DNA of 64,000 nucleotides. Origin: Bradyrhizobium sp. CCBAU 051011 (GTDB lineage: Bacteria; Pseudomonadota; Alphaproteobacteria; Rhizobiales; Xanthobacteraceae). A program made the position numbers and the translations under genes. The notes under the pieces are model-generated. The model had not been told where the DNA came from, ran no database searches, and saw only the letters and a list, made by a program, of their open reading frames with translations. The stretch spans positions 3,762,501 to 3,826,500 of the forward strand of contig NZ_CP022222.1 in assembly GCF_009930815.1 (NCBI RefSeq), read 5' to 3'. Of the stretch, positions 9,600 to 18,241 are shown piece after piece (within the stretch, counting starts at the first letter, position 1; every line of letters begins with the position of its first letter).

Positions 9600-10226
9600 T
9601 CAGAATCGCGCAGCCATCTCGGCCAGCCGGCGATGCGCAGCTTCGCGTGCGGTGCGGATCGGCTCGGCTGGCCCGGTGGTCGGTCCGATCGGCACAAAGC
9701 GCACGTCGCTGACGCCGATGAAGCGCAGCGCCTCGCGCAGGTATGGCGTCGCCATGTCGATGCGGCCGCGATTCATGCCGGTGACGAAGTCGCTGCCGCT
9801 GGCAAGGATGACGACCGTCGGCCGGTCCTTGAACAGCGGCAGATACCCTTGCGCCGGATCGTAGCGGAACGCCAGCCCGGGCTGCGTGATGACGTCGATC
9901 CATTGTTTCAGCTTGTAGGGAATACCAAAATTCCACATCGGCGTCGAAATCAGCACGCGATCGGCAAGCGCGAAGCGGATCGCGATGCGCTCGGCGACCG
10001 CAAAGGCATCGCGCTGCGAATCCGTGAAAGGCCGCCCGTTGATGCGGGCATATTTGGCCTCCAGGACATAACCCTCGAATTCCGGCAGGTGATCGCGCCA
10101 CAGGTTCATCGCGTCGAGGTCCCAGTCCGGCCGTGCCTGGCGGAAGCGGTCGATAAAGATCCGCGCACCGGCGGTGGATTCCGAGTCCGCGCGCGGCGAG
10201 CAGCTCAGGTGAAAGAGTTTTGGCAT
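9600..10226 (-). CDS. FMN-dependent NAD(P)H:quinone reductase / azoreductase-like flavoprotein
   Basis: A 208-residue flavodoxin-fold protein starting MPKLFHLSCSPRADSESTAG. The early 'SCSPR..S.S' loop binds FMN phosphate, 'TPMWNFGIPYKLKQWIDV' is the AzoR/NQO motif that cups the isoalloxazine ring, and 'ASGSDF' is the second FMN loop. Family members reduce quinones or azo bonds by two-electron hydride transfer from NAD(P)H, which protects cells handling aromatic catabolites. It starts 13 bases after the upstream fusion gene ends, in line with co-transcription. Confidence 0.85.
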   Translation of the reverse strand: MPKLFHLSCSPRADSESTAGARIFIDRFRQARPDWDLDAMNLWRDHLPEFEGYVLEAKYARINGRPFTDSQRDAFAVAERIAIRFALADRVLISTPMWNFGIPYKLKQWIDVITQPGLAFRYDPAQGYLPLFKDRPTVVILASGSDFVTGMNRGRIDMATPYLREALRFIGVSDVRFVPIGPTTGPAEPIRTAREAAHRRLAEMAARF

Positions 10227-10239
10227 GGCCGGGGCCCGC

Positions 10240-11817
10240 TCATCCCAATCCCCTGATGACCGCATCGGCGTTGGTGACGACGGCGACGTTCTGCATGGCG
10301 AAGTTAATCGAGGCGCTGTGCCATTCCGCATTCATGGTCGAGCAGCAGTCTTCGGGCACGATCATGAAATAGCCCTTGTCCGCGCCGGTGCGGGCGGTGT
10401 GCTCGATCGACATGTTGGTCCAGGCGCCGGTGTTGATGATCATGTCGCGGCCGGTCGCCTTGAGGATGGTCTCCAGGCGGGTGCCTTCCCAGGCGCTCAT
10501 CCGCATCTTCTCGACGATAAAATCGCCGGCGCGCGGCTCAAGCCCCGGAACGGGAGCCGCGCCCCAGCTTCCGCGCACCATCGCGCCGCTGTCGACCAGT
10601 CCCTCGAATAGTGGCGCATTGAGTGTAACGCCGGGGGCGCCCGGCTCGACGATGAACCAGACATGGATGATGACAACGCCGCGGGCGCGTGCCGCCTCGG
10701 AAAGGCGGCGGACATTGTCGATCACGCGCTGCTGGCGCGCGTGGCCAGGCGAGCCGGAATCCGCGAATGCGCCGCCTTCCATGATGACGTCATTCTGCAG
10801 ATCCTGGATGATCATGGCGCAGCGACGCGGATCGAGTTGCATGTCGCCGCCAGTTAGCTGAGGAGGCGCGGGCGAAGCAGAGCTGGTGTCAGGACCGCTC
10901 GAAGCCCGGCCGCTCATATAAGGTTCATGGCGCGGCCCGGCTTTAACCGGGATCGCATAGACCGAGTGTGTCGCGGTCAGATAGAGCGTGCGAAAATCAG
11001 GCCCGCCCCAGGCGAGATTGGCGACGAGTTCGGGCACGCGTACCTTGCCGAGCAATTCGCCTGATGGCGAATAGACCCAGACGCCGCCTGGCGCGGTGAC
11101 CCAGATATTGCCACGCTGATCGCACTTCATGCCATCGGGCAGGCCGGGTTCGAGCTCGGAACGGATGCCGCTGGCGAAGACGCGTGCATTGGACAGCGAG
11201 CCATCGGCTTCGACGTCGAAGGTGCGGATCAGTGCCTGCACGGTGTCGTTGACGTAAAGCAGGCGTTCATCGGGTGAGAAGCAGAGGCCGTTTGGCTGGT
11301 CGAACAGATGGCGGTCGACCACGAGTTTTGGCGGGCCGCCGCCGGGCGGCACGCGAAAAACGCCCTGGAAGCCGAGCTGGCGCGGCCGCTCGACGCCGTA
11401 GACCGGCATGCGGCCGTACCAGGGATCGCTGAAATAGATCGCACCACTCGAATGGACGCAGACGTCGTTCGGGCTGTTGAGTTCCTGGTTCTCGAAATGC
11501 GAGGCAATCACCTCGCGCCTTCCGTCGGGACGTTCGCGGATCAAGGATGAAGTCGCATGCTCGCAGACGATCAGATTGAGCTCGGCATCGTAGGTCATGC
11601 CGTTGCATTTGTTCGCGGGACGCTTGACCTCGACGACGCCGCGCTTGGCGTCCCATCGCCGGCGCACATCGCCGGGCATATCCGAAAACAAGAGATAATG
11701 ATGCGTTGGATGCCAGATCGGTCCTTCCGTAAAATCAAAGCCGGTGCCGACCTGGCCAACGGGGGCATAGGGGTCGATCAGAGTCTCGAACTCGGGGCGC
11801 AGCGTGACGTGCGTCAT
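10240..11817 (-). CDS. SMP-30/gluconolactonase-like domain fused to isochorismatase-like hydrolase domain
   Basis: A 525-residue fusion. Residues 1-300 are a six-bladed SMP-30/gluconolactonase propeller with the expected metal ligands: Glu31 in 'TEGP', Asn117 in 'SPNDV', Asn190 in 'YVNDT' and Asp228 in 'LPDGM'. Residues 301-325 are a Ser/Ala/Pro linker. Residues 326-525 are an isochorismatase-like hydrolase with Asp339 ('IIQDLQND') and Lys437 ('VEKMRMSAW') of the usual Asp-Lys-Cys triad. The nucleophilic Cys position, normally in 'TNVCVE', is Ser470 here ('TNMSIEHTAR'). The propeller would hydrolyse a lactone; the second domain may hydrolyse an amide slowly through Ser, or only bind ligand. 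An internal ATG at residue 326 could allow separate expression of the second domain. Confidence 0.9.
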   Translation of the reverse strand: MTHVTLRPEFETLIDPYAPVGQVGTGFDFTEGPIWHPTHHYLLFSDMPGDVRRRWDAKRGVVEVKRPANKCNGMTYDAELNLIVCEHATSSLIRERPDGRREVIASHFENQELNSPNDVCVHSSGAIYFSDPWYGRMPVYGVERPRQLGFQGVFRVPPGGGPPKLVVDRHLFDQPNGLCFSPDERLLYVNDTVQALIRTFDVEADGSLSNARVFASGIRSELEPGLPDGMKCDQRGNIWVTAPGGVWVYSPSGELLGKVRVPELVANLAWGGPDFRTLYLTATHSVYAIPVKAGPRHEPYMSGRASSGPDTSSASPAPPQLTGGDMQLDPRRCAMIIQDLQNDVIMEGGAFADSGSPGHARQQRVIDNVRRLSEAARARGVVIIHVWFIVEPGAPGVTLNAPLFEGLVDSGAMVRGSWGAAPVPGLEPRAGDFIVEKMRMSAWEGTRLETILKATGRDMIINTGAWTNMSIEHTARTGADKGYFMIVPEDCCSTMNAEWHSASINFAMQNVAVVTNADAVIRGLG

Positions 11818-11837
11818 CGGTCCGTCCTTCTCTCGCG

Positions 11838-12686
11838 TCAGGCCGGGAACCAGTTGCGCTGGGGCAGGCTCTGCACCACGGGGCCGGGCACCTGATCGTG
11901 CAGCCGGCCGACCACATTGCCGCCTTCGATTTTTGCCGGGCGGTCGTGGACCGGGAGCAGATAGCGCGAATTGCTCAGGAGTTTTTTGATTGCCGCCTTC
12001 TCCGCGCGCTTGCTGGTGCCGTGATTGCCCGTGGTGCGCGGCTCGGCATCATGAATCTCGTGGAAGGGCGTGACGATCTGGTCATTAAAATCGTAGATCA
12101 CGTCGCCGCAGATGGTGGCGATGCCGTCAGCGGTATGAACGTGGATGTTCATGGAGCCTTCGGTGTGGGCGTTGGCGGCCTCGCAATAGATGCCCGGCAT
12201 CAGTTCGACCGGACCGGTCACTTCGAGATCGAGGAAGCGCAGCGCGCTCTTGGTGTGCAAACGGTCGATCAGGTGCTTGATATCGGGCGCCGGATACTGC
12301 GGGTGCATCAGGCCGGAGACGGAATATTCCAGCTCCTTGCGATTGAGCACCACCGTCGTGTTCATCGGAAACAAATCGTCCTTGCCGGCGTGGTCGATAT
12401 GTAGATGAGTGTGGCAGACGTAGCGGACGTCGCCCATGCGCACGCCGTGGCGCGCGAGCTGATTCTCGATCATGTTCTCGTGGAATTGCAGGCCGCGCAT
12501 GCCCAGCGTTTCCATGATCTGGTTGGAGCGATAGCCGGTGTCGACCACGACCGGATAGGGGCCGCCGACGATCAGAAAGCCGAGCGTCAGGACGCGGCGG
12601 GTACGGCCGCAATCGCGGCCGAGCACGAGAAAGCTCGATTCCAGTTCGATATCCCCGTAGTCGAGGATCTTGATCTCAAGCGGCAT
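11838..12686 (-). CDS. Metallo-beta-lactamase-fold hydrolase, AHL-lactonase-like
   Basis: A 282-residue protein with the dinuclear zinc motif HTHLHIDH (HxHxDH), a later His in 'EAANAHTEGS', the bridging Asp in 'CGDVIYD' and a terminal His ('PVHDRP'). The layout fits the AttM/AiiA-like lactonase branch of the superfamily. In this operon, beside an SMP-30 lactonase and an amidohydrolase, a role in opening a lactone or ring ester from the catabolised substrate is more likely than quorum quenching, though the latter cannot be excluded. The GGGAGGGAAC site before the ATG at 12684-12686 is strong. Confidence 0.88.
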   Translation of the reverse strand: MPLEIKILDYGDIELESSFLVLGRDCGRTRRVLTLGFLIVGGPYPVVVDTGYRSNQIMETLGMRGLQFHENMIENQLARHGVRMGDVRYVCHTHLHIDHAGKDDLFPMNTTVVLNRKELEYSVSGLMHPQYPAPDIKHLIDRLHTKSALRFLDLEVTGPVELMPGIYCEAANAHTEGSMNIHVHTADGIATICGDVIYDFNDQIVTPFHEIHDAEPRTTGNHGTSKRAEKAAIKKLLSNSRYLLPVHDRPAKIEGGNVVGRLHDQVPGPVVQSLPQRNWFPA

Positions 12687-12728
12687 ATGTTCCCTCCCAT
12701 ATTCTTTTAATTGTCGATACGCGCGCCG

Positions 12729-13619
12729 TCATCGGTCTAGCCGGTAGACGCGCATGGCAGTCGTTCGCAGAACGGCGTCGCGCTGATCGGCGGCAAGCGA
12801 GGCCGTGGCGGCGAGAAAGGCGTCAATCAACTCGCGATAGGTCGTCCAGAGTTTTTCGATCGGAAAATTGGAGCCGAACAGGCAGCGATCGGCGCCGAAG
12901 ATCGCCACCGTATCGGTGAGAATGGAGGCGATGTGCACGGGATCGTTGCGATGGATGAAGGTGCCGAGGCCGGAGAGTTTTGAGACGACGTTCGGGCAGG
13001 CGGCGAGCCGGGTCATGCCGTCAGGCCACGCCGATCGGCCCTGCGGCGAGAGGTCTTCCAGCATGCCGGCGTGCTGCAGGATGAAGGTGACATCGGGACA
13101 GGATTCGGCGAGGCCCGCAGCATCCGCCATCTGCGGCGCGAACACCTGCAGGTCGAAGCTGAAGCCATAATCGGGGAGCCGCGCGATATTGCGCCGGATT
13201 TTTGGATCGGCGCAGAGGTCCGGTCGGGCCGCAAAGCGATAGAGCGGGTTTTCGTGCCAGTGCAATTGCATGCGCACGCCGCGCACTAACGGATAGTGCG
13301 CGAGACGATCGAGCTGCGGGCGGACATCGTCGACGTTGAAATCGGCGTAGGAGACGATCGCGTGTGGCCAGCCATGATCCTTCGCGGTTTCCTGCACCCA
13401 GGCGGTTTCGTCCTCGAAGCGGTCGTTGGCCCAGTTGGTCTGCACATAGACCGAGCGGGTCACGCCGGAGCCCGCGAGATCATCGAGATATTCCTGGATC
13501 GGATAGTCGCGCCGGATCGGCTCGTAGGGGCCGAAGATGCGCGGCTGCATCGGACCAACAAGCCAGGGCAGGTCAGCCTGACGCCAGATATGATGATGGG
13601 CATCGACGATGTCGGTCAC
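12729..13619 (-). CDS. Amidohydrolase-family TIM-barrel hydrolase (PDC-hydrolase-like)
   Basis: A 296-residue amidohydrolase_2 protein. It begins MTDIVDAHHHIW, the metal-binding HxH at the end of strand 1, and ends with 'FGSNFPIEKLW', the Asn/Asp region at strand 8. It resembles 2-pyrone-4,6-dicarboxylate hydrolases and L-fuconolactone hydrolases, which open cyclic esters. The start ATG overlaps the stop of the VWA gene (ATGA), so it is translationally coupled to the Mo-hydroxylase maturation genes. This ties ring opening to hydroxylation. Confidence 0.87.
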   Translation of the reverse strand: MTDIVDAHHHIWRQADLPWLVGPMQPRIFGPYEPIRRDYPIQEYLDDLAGSGVTRSVYVQTNWANDRFEDETAWVQETAKDHGWPHAIVSYADFNVDDVRPQLDRLAHYPLVRGVRMQLHWHENPLYRFAARPDLCADPKIRRNIARLPDYGFSFDLQVFAPQMADAAGLAESCPDVTFILQHAGMLEDLSPQGRSAWPDGMTRLAACPNVVSKLSGLGTFIHRNDPVHIASILTDTVAIFGADRCLFGSNFPIEKLWTTYRELIDAFLAATASLAADQRDAVLRTTAMRVYRLDR

Positions 13620-14734
13620 GCGGCCTTCCTTTGTCCAAGCGAGAGAACGTGTGAAACGATCGCGGCTGATGATCCGCCGTCGACCAGATCATCCACGAAA
13701 TGGCGGATTGCGATCAGCGCTTCGGTCTGCGGTTGAAAACCGGGACCTGTGGCGAGCGGCGTCAGCCAGCTCAGCCGCCAGGCGCGCTGCGACAATTTTG
13801 CGACGGCATCGCGCAACGCAGAGGGATCGCCGCGCTCGAGGCCGTCGGACAGGATGACGACCGCGGCGCCGCGCGCATAGCCGCCGAACCGGGGCACCGC
13901 CAGGAACGCCTGCAGCGCATCGCCGATCCGGGTGCCGCCGTCCCAGTCGCTGACTAGATGGGCGGCGGCCGACAGCGCCTGCTCGCGCCGCTTGAGGCGG
14001 AGCGCGCGGCTGACACGGGTGAGCCGGGTGCCGAAGGTGAACACCTCGACATTGGGAGCCGCATGTACCACGGCATGCGCAAGCTTCATATTGTCGTCGG
14101 TCCGCCCCTTCATTGAACCGGAAACGTCGATCAGCAACAAAACCTTGCGCGGGCGGGTGCGCCGTTTCAGCCGGCCGAGCCGCAGCACCTCGCCGTCATT
14201 GCGCACGCTCTCACGCAAGGTGCGGCGGAGATCAGCCCAAGGGCCGCGCCGGGCGCGCATGCGCCGGTGGCCGCGCCGCCGGGGCAGACGCGTGGGCGCC
14301 TCGCGTGCAAGCCGGCGCAGGGCATCGCCGGTTTGGCTTGGCGCGAAGCGGCGTTCGACCAGCGCCTCGGCGCGGGCTGCAACAAGCCCGGATTCATTGG
14401 CCTCGTCGGCCAGCAATGTTTCGTCTTGGCCGCGGCCTTCCTCCTGCAGACGAACCACTTCTTCATCTTCCGCGCCGGCATGATCCACCGCCTCGCTGCC
14501 GAGGAAATGAAGGTCGAACAGCCGATCGTAGGTCGCGCGGCGCTCGGGAGGCGGGGCGAGTGTCGCCAGCCCGGCCTGCCGGATCGATTCCATGCTGCGC
14601 GGGCCGAGAAGCTCGATCGCTGCGAGGAACGCCGTTGTCTGTTCCGGCGCGACCGCGAAGCCGTTGACGCGCAGCAACGCGACAAAGGACACGAAGACGC
14701 CGGCGGCGCGCGGTAATCGAAATTCGTCGCTCAC
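13616..14734 (-). CDS. coxE: VWA-domain protein, CoxE-like
   Basis: A 372-residue protein with an Arg-rich middle and a C-terminal von Willebrand A domain. The MIDAS motif is 'LLIDVSGSMKG' (DxSxS), followed by 'GGTRIGDAL' and 'ILSDGLERGD'. CoxE with CoxD matures the molybdenum centre of form I CO dehydrogenase; related pairs accompany other Mo hydroxylases. I take the GTG complementary to 14732-14734, which overlaps the TGA of the MoxR gene (GTGA); the longer frame upstream is a shadow of that gene. The position between the ATPase and the amidohydrolase gene supports one operon. Confidence 0.87.
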   Translation of the reverse strand: MSDEFRLPRAAGVFVSFVALLRVNGFAVAPEQTTAFLAAIELLGPRSMESIRQAGLATLAPPPERRATYDRLFDLHFLGSEAVDHAGAEDEEVVRLQEEGRGQDETLLADEANESGLVAARAEALVERRFAPSQTGDALRRLAREAPTRLPRRRGHRRMRARRGPWADLRRTLRESVRNDGEVLRLGRLKRRTRPRKVLLLIDVSGSMKGRTDDNMKLAHAVVHAAPNVEVFTFGTRLTRVSRALRLKRREQALSAAAHLVSDWDGGTRIGDALQAFLAVPRFGGYARGAAVVILSDGLERGDPSALRDAVAKLSQRAWRLSWLTPLATGPGFQPQTEALIAIRHFVDDLVDGGSSAAIVSHVLSLGQRKAA

Positions 14735-15612
14735 GCGGCAGCCTCCGCAATCAGGGCGTCGAGCCGGCCAGAGATAAAGGTGAGATCCTCCTCGTCCTTC
14801 AGCGCGACGCCAATCGAGCGCTTGAAGGCGTCCGGCCAGCGCGCGCCGCGCGCGTGCAACAGCGTGGCCGCTTCCGCCCAGTCCACGGCTTCCGCAATGC
14901 CCGGCGCCTTGCTCAGCGGCTCGCGCCGCAGCTTGCCGACGGCGGCGACGACGGCACGCGCCGTGGATTCGGCAACGCTCGATGCCCGCATCATCACAAT
15001 GCGCGCCTCGCGCTCGGCGGTGGGATAATCGATCCAGTGATAGACGCAGCGGCGACGCAACGCTTCGTGCAGGTCGCGAGTGCGGTTTGAGGTCAGCACG
15101 ACGACGGGGCGCTCGGCGGCGCGGACCGTGCCGCGTTCGGGGATCGAAATCTGGAAGTCGGAGAGGAATTCGAGCAGGAAGGCCTCGAATTCCTGGTCGG
15201 CGCGGTCGATTTCGTCGATCAGCAGCACGGTGGAGTCGGGCGCGCGCAACGCGGCGAGCATCGGCCGCTCGATCAGAAAAGTCTCGCCGTAGATGTCGAT
15301 GCTTTCCTCGCCGGCCTGGCGGATCGCCAGCATCTGGCGCGGATAGTTCCACTCGTAGAGCGCGGCTGATGCGTCAATACCTTCATAGCATTGCAGGCGG
15401 ATCAGGCGGCGGCCGAGCACGGCGGCGATCGCCTTGGCGGCTTCGGTCTTGCCGACGCCGGGCGCGCCTTCGAGCAGCAGCGGCTTGCCGAGCGCCAGCC
15501 CTAGATAGGCCGCCGTGGCCAAACCGTCGTCGGCGAGGTAATACGCCGTGCGCAAGGCTCGTTCGAGCGCCTCCGGACTATCGATGCCGACGATGTTGCC
15601 GCGTACCACCAT
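14731..15612 (-). CDS. coxD: MoxR-type AAA+ ATPase, CoxD-like
   Basis: A 293-residue AAA+ ATPase. Walker A is GAPGVGKTEAAK, Walker B is LLIDEIDRAD, sensor 1 is 'LTSNRTRDL', and an arginine-rich segment 'LRRRCVYHWIDYP' follows, all typical of MoxR. With its coupled VWA partner it should act as a chaperone that remodels or inserts sulfur into the Mo centre of the hydroxylase encoded just upstream. It begins nine bases after the Mo-subunit gene ends. CoxD specialisation is inferred from context, since MoxR proteins serve many clients. Confidence 0.88.
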   Translation of the reverse strand: MVVRGNIVGIDSPEALERALRTAYYLADDGLATAAYLGLALGKPLLLEGAPGVGKTEAAKAIAAVLGRRLIRLQCYEGIDASAALYEWNYPRQMLAIRQAGEESIDIYGETFLIERPMLAALRAPDSTVLLIDEIDRADQEFEAFLLEFLSDFQISIPERGTVRAAERPVVVLTSNRTRDLHEALRRRCVYHWIDYPTAEREARIVMMRASSVAESTARAVVAAVGKLRREPLSKAPGIAEAVDWAEAATLLHARGARWPDAFKRSIGVALKDEEDLTFISGRLDALIAEAAA

Positions 15613-15621
15613 GGAAAGACC

Positions 15622-16644
15622 TCAGCGCCGCGCTTGCGGCCGCGCGCCGCCCTGCGCCTTGATTGCCCGCAAGACTTTCTCCGGAGTGATCGGCAGTTCA
15701 TCCATCCGCACGCCGACGGCATTGAAGATGGCGTTGGCGACCGCCGGCAGCACCGGGTTGGCGCACATTTCGCCGGGGCCCTTGGCGCCGAACGGCCCGT
15801 CGGCAGCAGGACGTTCCAGCACCGCGATATCGTGCGGGCAGATGTCGCCGGGGCCGGGCATCAGATATTCGACGAAGTCGCGCGGGCCATGCGCCGGATC
15901 GGGATAATAAGGCTCGGGTGTTTCAAACAGCGCGTGGCTTACTCCCATCCACGCACCACCGACGAGCTGTTGCTCGACGAGCCGCGGATTGAGCGCGCGA
16001 CCCAGTTCATATGCGCTGTCCATGCGCACCATCGCGACCTCGCCGGTCTCGTCGTCGACCTCGACCTCGGCGACCAAGCAGGCGTGCGCGTAACAGGTGG
16101 CGGGCGACATTTCGCCGGTCTCGGGGTTCACCTCCGACAACGGCACCAGAAAAATGCCGCGTCCGGATATCGTCTTGCCCTGCTTGAACTGCGCCGCGAT
16201 GGCGACGTCCTTGGTCGAGATCGAGCGGTGCGGCGCGCCCTTGACGTGGATATTGCCGCGCCCGTCGGTGTCGAGGTCGGCGGCATTGACTTCCAGTTCC
16301 TCGGCGGCGGCCTCCATCATGACGCCGCGCGCCTCCTTGGCCGCCGCCATGACAGCATTGCCGACGCGATGGGTGCCGCGCGACGCGAACGAGCCCATGC
16401 AATGCGGACCGGTGTCGGAGTCGGCGGTATCGACATAGACATCCTCGACCGGCACGCCGAGCGTTTCGGCGCAGATCTGCCGCGTCACTGATTTCATGCC
16501 CTGGCCGAGATCGATCGACGACAGCGACACCGTGAACTTGCCGCTGGGGTTGGAATGAACCAGCGCCTGGCTGGGGTCGCCGCCGAGATTCATGCCGATG
16601 GGATAGTTGATCGAGGCGATGCCGCGTCCGCGATGTTTGGCCAT
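15622..16644 (-). CDS. Molybdenum hydroxylase Mo-binding subunit, C-terminal half (separate gene)
   Basis: A 340-residue protein starting MAKHRGRGIASINYPIGMNL. It matches the C-terminal half of xanthine-dehydrogenase-family Mo subunits: 'SSIDLGQGMKSVTRQICAE' (Mo-cofactor domain, GQG motif), 'GSFASRGTH' and 'FGAKGPGE', whose Glu is the catalytic base of the family. It lacks the N-terminal half, which lies in the gene directly upstream. Its ATG (16642-16644) has a perfect AGGAGG site at 16653-16658, eight bases away, inside the end of that gene. The two products most likely assemble into one Mo subunit. See the finding on the split. Confidence 0.88.
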   Translation of the reverse strand: MAKHRGRGIASINYPIGMNLGGDPSQALVHSNPSGKFTVSLSSIDLGQGMKSVTRQICAETLGVPVEDVYVDTADSDTGPHCMGSFASRGTHRVGNAVMAAAKEARGVMMEAAAEELEVNAADLDTDGRGNIHVKGAPHRSISTKDVAIAAQFKQGKTISGRGIFLVPLSEVNPETGEMSPATCYAHACLVAEVEVDDETGEVAMVRMDSAYELGRALNPRLVEQQLVGGAWMGVSHALFETPEPYYPDPAHGPRDFVEYLMPGPGDICPHDIAVLERPAADGPFGAKGPGEMCANPVLPAVANAIFNAVGVRMDELPITPEKVLRAIKAQGGARPQARR

Positions 16645-16646
16645 GG

Positions 16647-18230
16647 TCAGCGCCTCCTGGTGCCGAAGACGGAGGAGAAGCGGGTGGCGCCGTGAGACGA
16701 CGGCGGCGCCTGCGGCCTTGGAGGAGGGGGTGGCGCGGGAGGCGGCGGCTCGTGGATCGGTGCAGGAGACGCGCGATCGTAGGTGGTCCGCTGCTGCGAG
16801 ACGGCGGCGCGCTGCGGCACCGGTTCGAGCGGCGTCGGCGATATCGCCGCGCGGCTGCCGCCGCCGTCCTTGCGCGACGACATCCGCTTCACCTCCTCGC
16901 GCAGCGGCCATTTTGCTTTCTCGGCGGCGACCTGCACGCATTCGATCAATGCGGTGTTTTTCGCCTCGCGCCGGTGCGCCTTCATGTCACCGTCGCGATA
17001 GGCATTGAGGATGCGGAACTCCATCGGATCGATACCGACCAGATGCGCGAGCTTGTCCATCTGGCATTCGAGCGCAAAGTCCATCGCCGTGACACCGAAG
17101 CCGCGCATCGCGGTCGCCGGCGTCCGGTTGGTGAACACGCAGTAGACGTCGCCATGGACGTTCGGGATCGTATAGGGGCCCGGCAGGTGAGCCACGCATT
17201 TGACGACGGCGTAACTTGAGAGCCGGGTATAGGCACCGCTGTCGAAATAGGCGCGGATCTTGCGGGCGACGATGCGGCCGTCGCGCATCACGCCGTCCTT
17301 GATGTAGATGCGCTCGGCGCCGCGCGGGGAGCCGAATTGCATCTCCTCCTCGCGGCCGAGTTGATAGCGCACCGGACGCCCGGTCAGCATCGCGCCGAGA
17401 ATGGCGAGCGGCTCGGTTAGCGTATCGACCTTGCCACCAAAACCGCCGCCGACGGTGCCGCCGATGAAATGGAAGGTGTTGGAGGGGACGTCGAGGATTT
17501 TTGCGCAGGTATCGAGCGAGAAGAATAGTGCCTGTGTTGAGGTATACACGACGTAGCGTCCATTGGTGTCGGGCGCTGCGATCGAGCCATTGGTTTCGGT
17601 CGGCGCATGCTCGATCGGCGACATCTGATAGCGCTGTTCGAGCACATGGTCGGCTTCCGCAAAACCGCGCTCGACATCGCCGAAGCGCAGCTTCTGATGG
17701 TCGTAGACATCGTGATAGACGAAGGTGTTCCTGGGATAGGTTTCGTTGACGACGGGCGCGCCGGATTTCAAGGCGTCCTCGACGTCGAACACGGCGGGTA
17801 GCGGTTCATAGTCGACACGCACTTTTGCGATGGCCTCATAGGCCTCACGCGGGCTGTCGGCAACGACAGCGACGATCGGCTCGCCCTTGTAGCGCACCTT
17901 GTCGACGGCGAGCGACGGCTCGTCGTCCTTGCCGAAGTTGATCAGGCTTAGCAGGGTGTTGAGATTGACCGGCACGTCGGCACCCCGGATGATGCGCCGC
18001 ACGCCGGGCGACCGTTCCGCTTCCATCGTGTCGATGCGGCGCAGGCGGGCATGCGCATGCGGGCTGCGCAGTACCTTCAGATGCAGCATGCCCTGCAGCT
18101 TGTGATCGTCAAAATAGGTCGAGGTGCCCGTGACATGGCCGAGCATGTCCTGGCGCTGCGTGCCCTTTCCGATCTCTTTCAAATTATCATCGCGCTCGTC
18201 GGCGAAGATGTCCTTGCGCAGTTCCAGCAT
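16647..18230 (-). CDS. Molybdenum hydroxylase Mo-binding subunit, N-terminal half with Pro-rich tail
   Basis: A 527-residue protein. Residues about 1-449 cover the a/b hammerhead domain and the first Mo-cofactor domain of the xanthine dehydrogenase family ('GGTVGGGFGGK', 'ATAMRGFGVTAMDF'). The active-site loop is the xanthine-dehydrogenase type, not the AYRCSFR loop of CO dehydrogenase, so this is not CoxL. Residues about 450-527 are a low-complexity tail with runs of proline ('EPPPPAPPPPPRP') ending in an Arg cluster, where a normal subunit would continue into the second half. The TGA at 16647-16649 is two bases before the next gene's ATG, in a different frame. Confidence 0.88.
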   Translation of the reverse strand: MLELRKDIFADERDDNLKEIGKGTQRQDMLGHVTGTSTYFDDHKLQGMLHLKVLRSPHAHARLRRIDTMEAERSPGVRRIIRGADVPVNLNTLLSLINFGKDDEPSLAVDKVRYKGEPIVAVVADSPREAYEAIAKVRVDYEPLPAVFDVEDALKSGAPVVNETYPRNTFVYHDVYDHQKLRFGDVERGFAEADHVLEQRYQMSPIEHAPTETNGSIAAPDTNGRYVVYTSTQALFFSLDTCAKILDVPSNTFHFIGGTVGGGFGGKVDTLTEPLAILGAMLTGRPVRYQLGREEEMQFGSPRGAERIYIKDGVMRDGRIVARKIRAYFDSGAYTRLSSYAVVKCVAHLPGPYTIPNVHGDVYCVFTNRTPATAMRGFGVTAMDFALECQMDKLAHLVGIDPMEFRILNAYRDGDMKAHRREAKNTALIECVQVAAEKAKWPLREEVKRMSSRKDGGGSRAAISPTPLEPVPQRAAVSQQRTTYDRASPAPIHEPPPPAPPPPPRPQAPPSSHGATRFSSVFGTRRR

Positions 18231-18241
18231 GGTCGTTCCCT

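Noticed and set aside
16647..18230. Calling the Mo subunit CoxL (CO dehydrogenase)
   Set aside because: The active-site loop is AMRGFG, not the AYRCSFR loop of form I CO dehydrogenase; only the accessory genes are cox-like.
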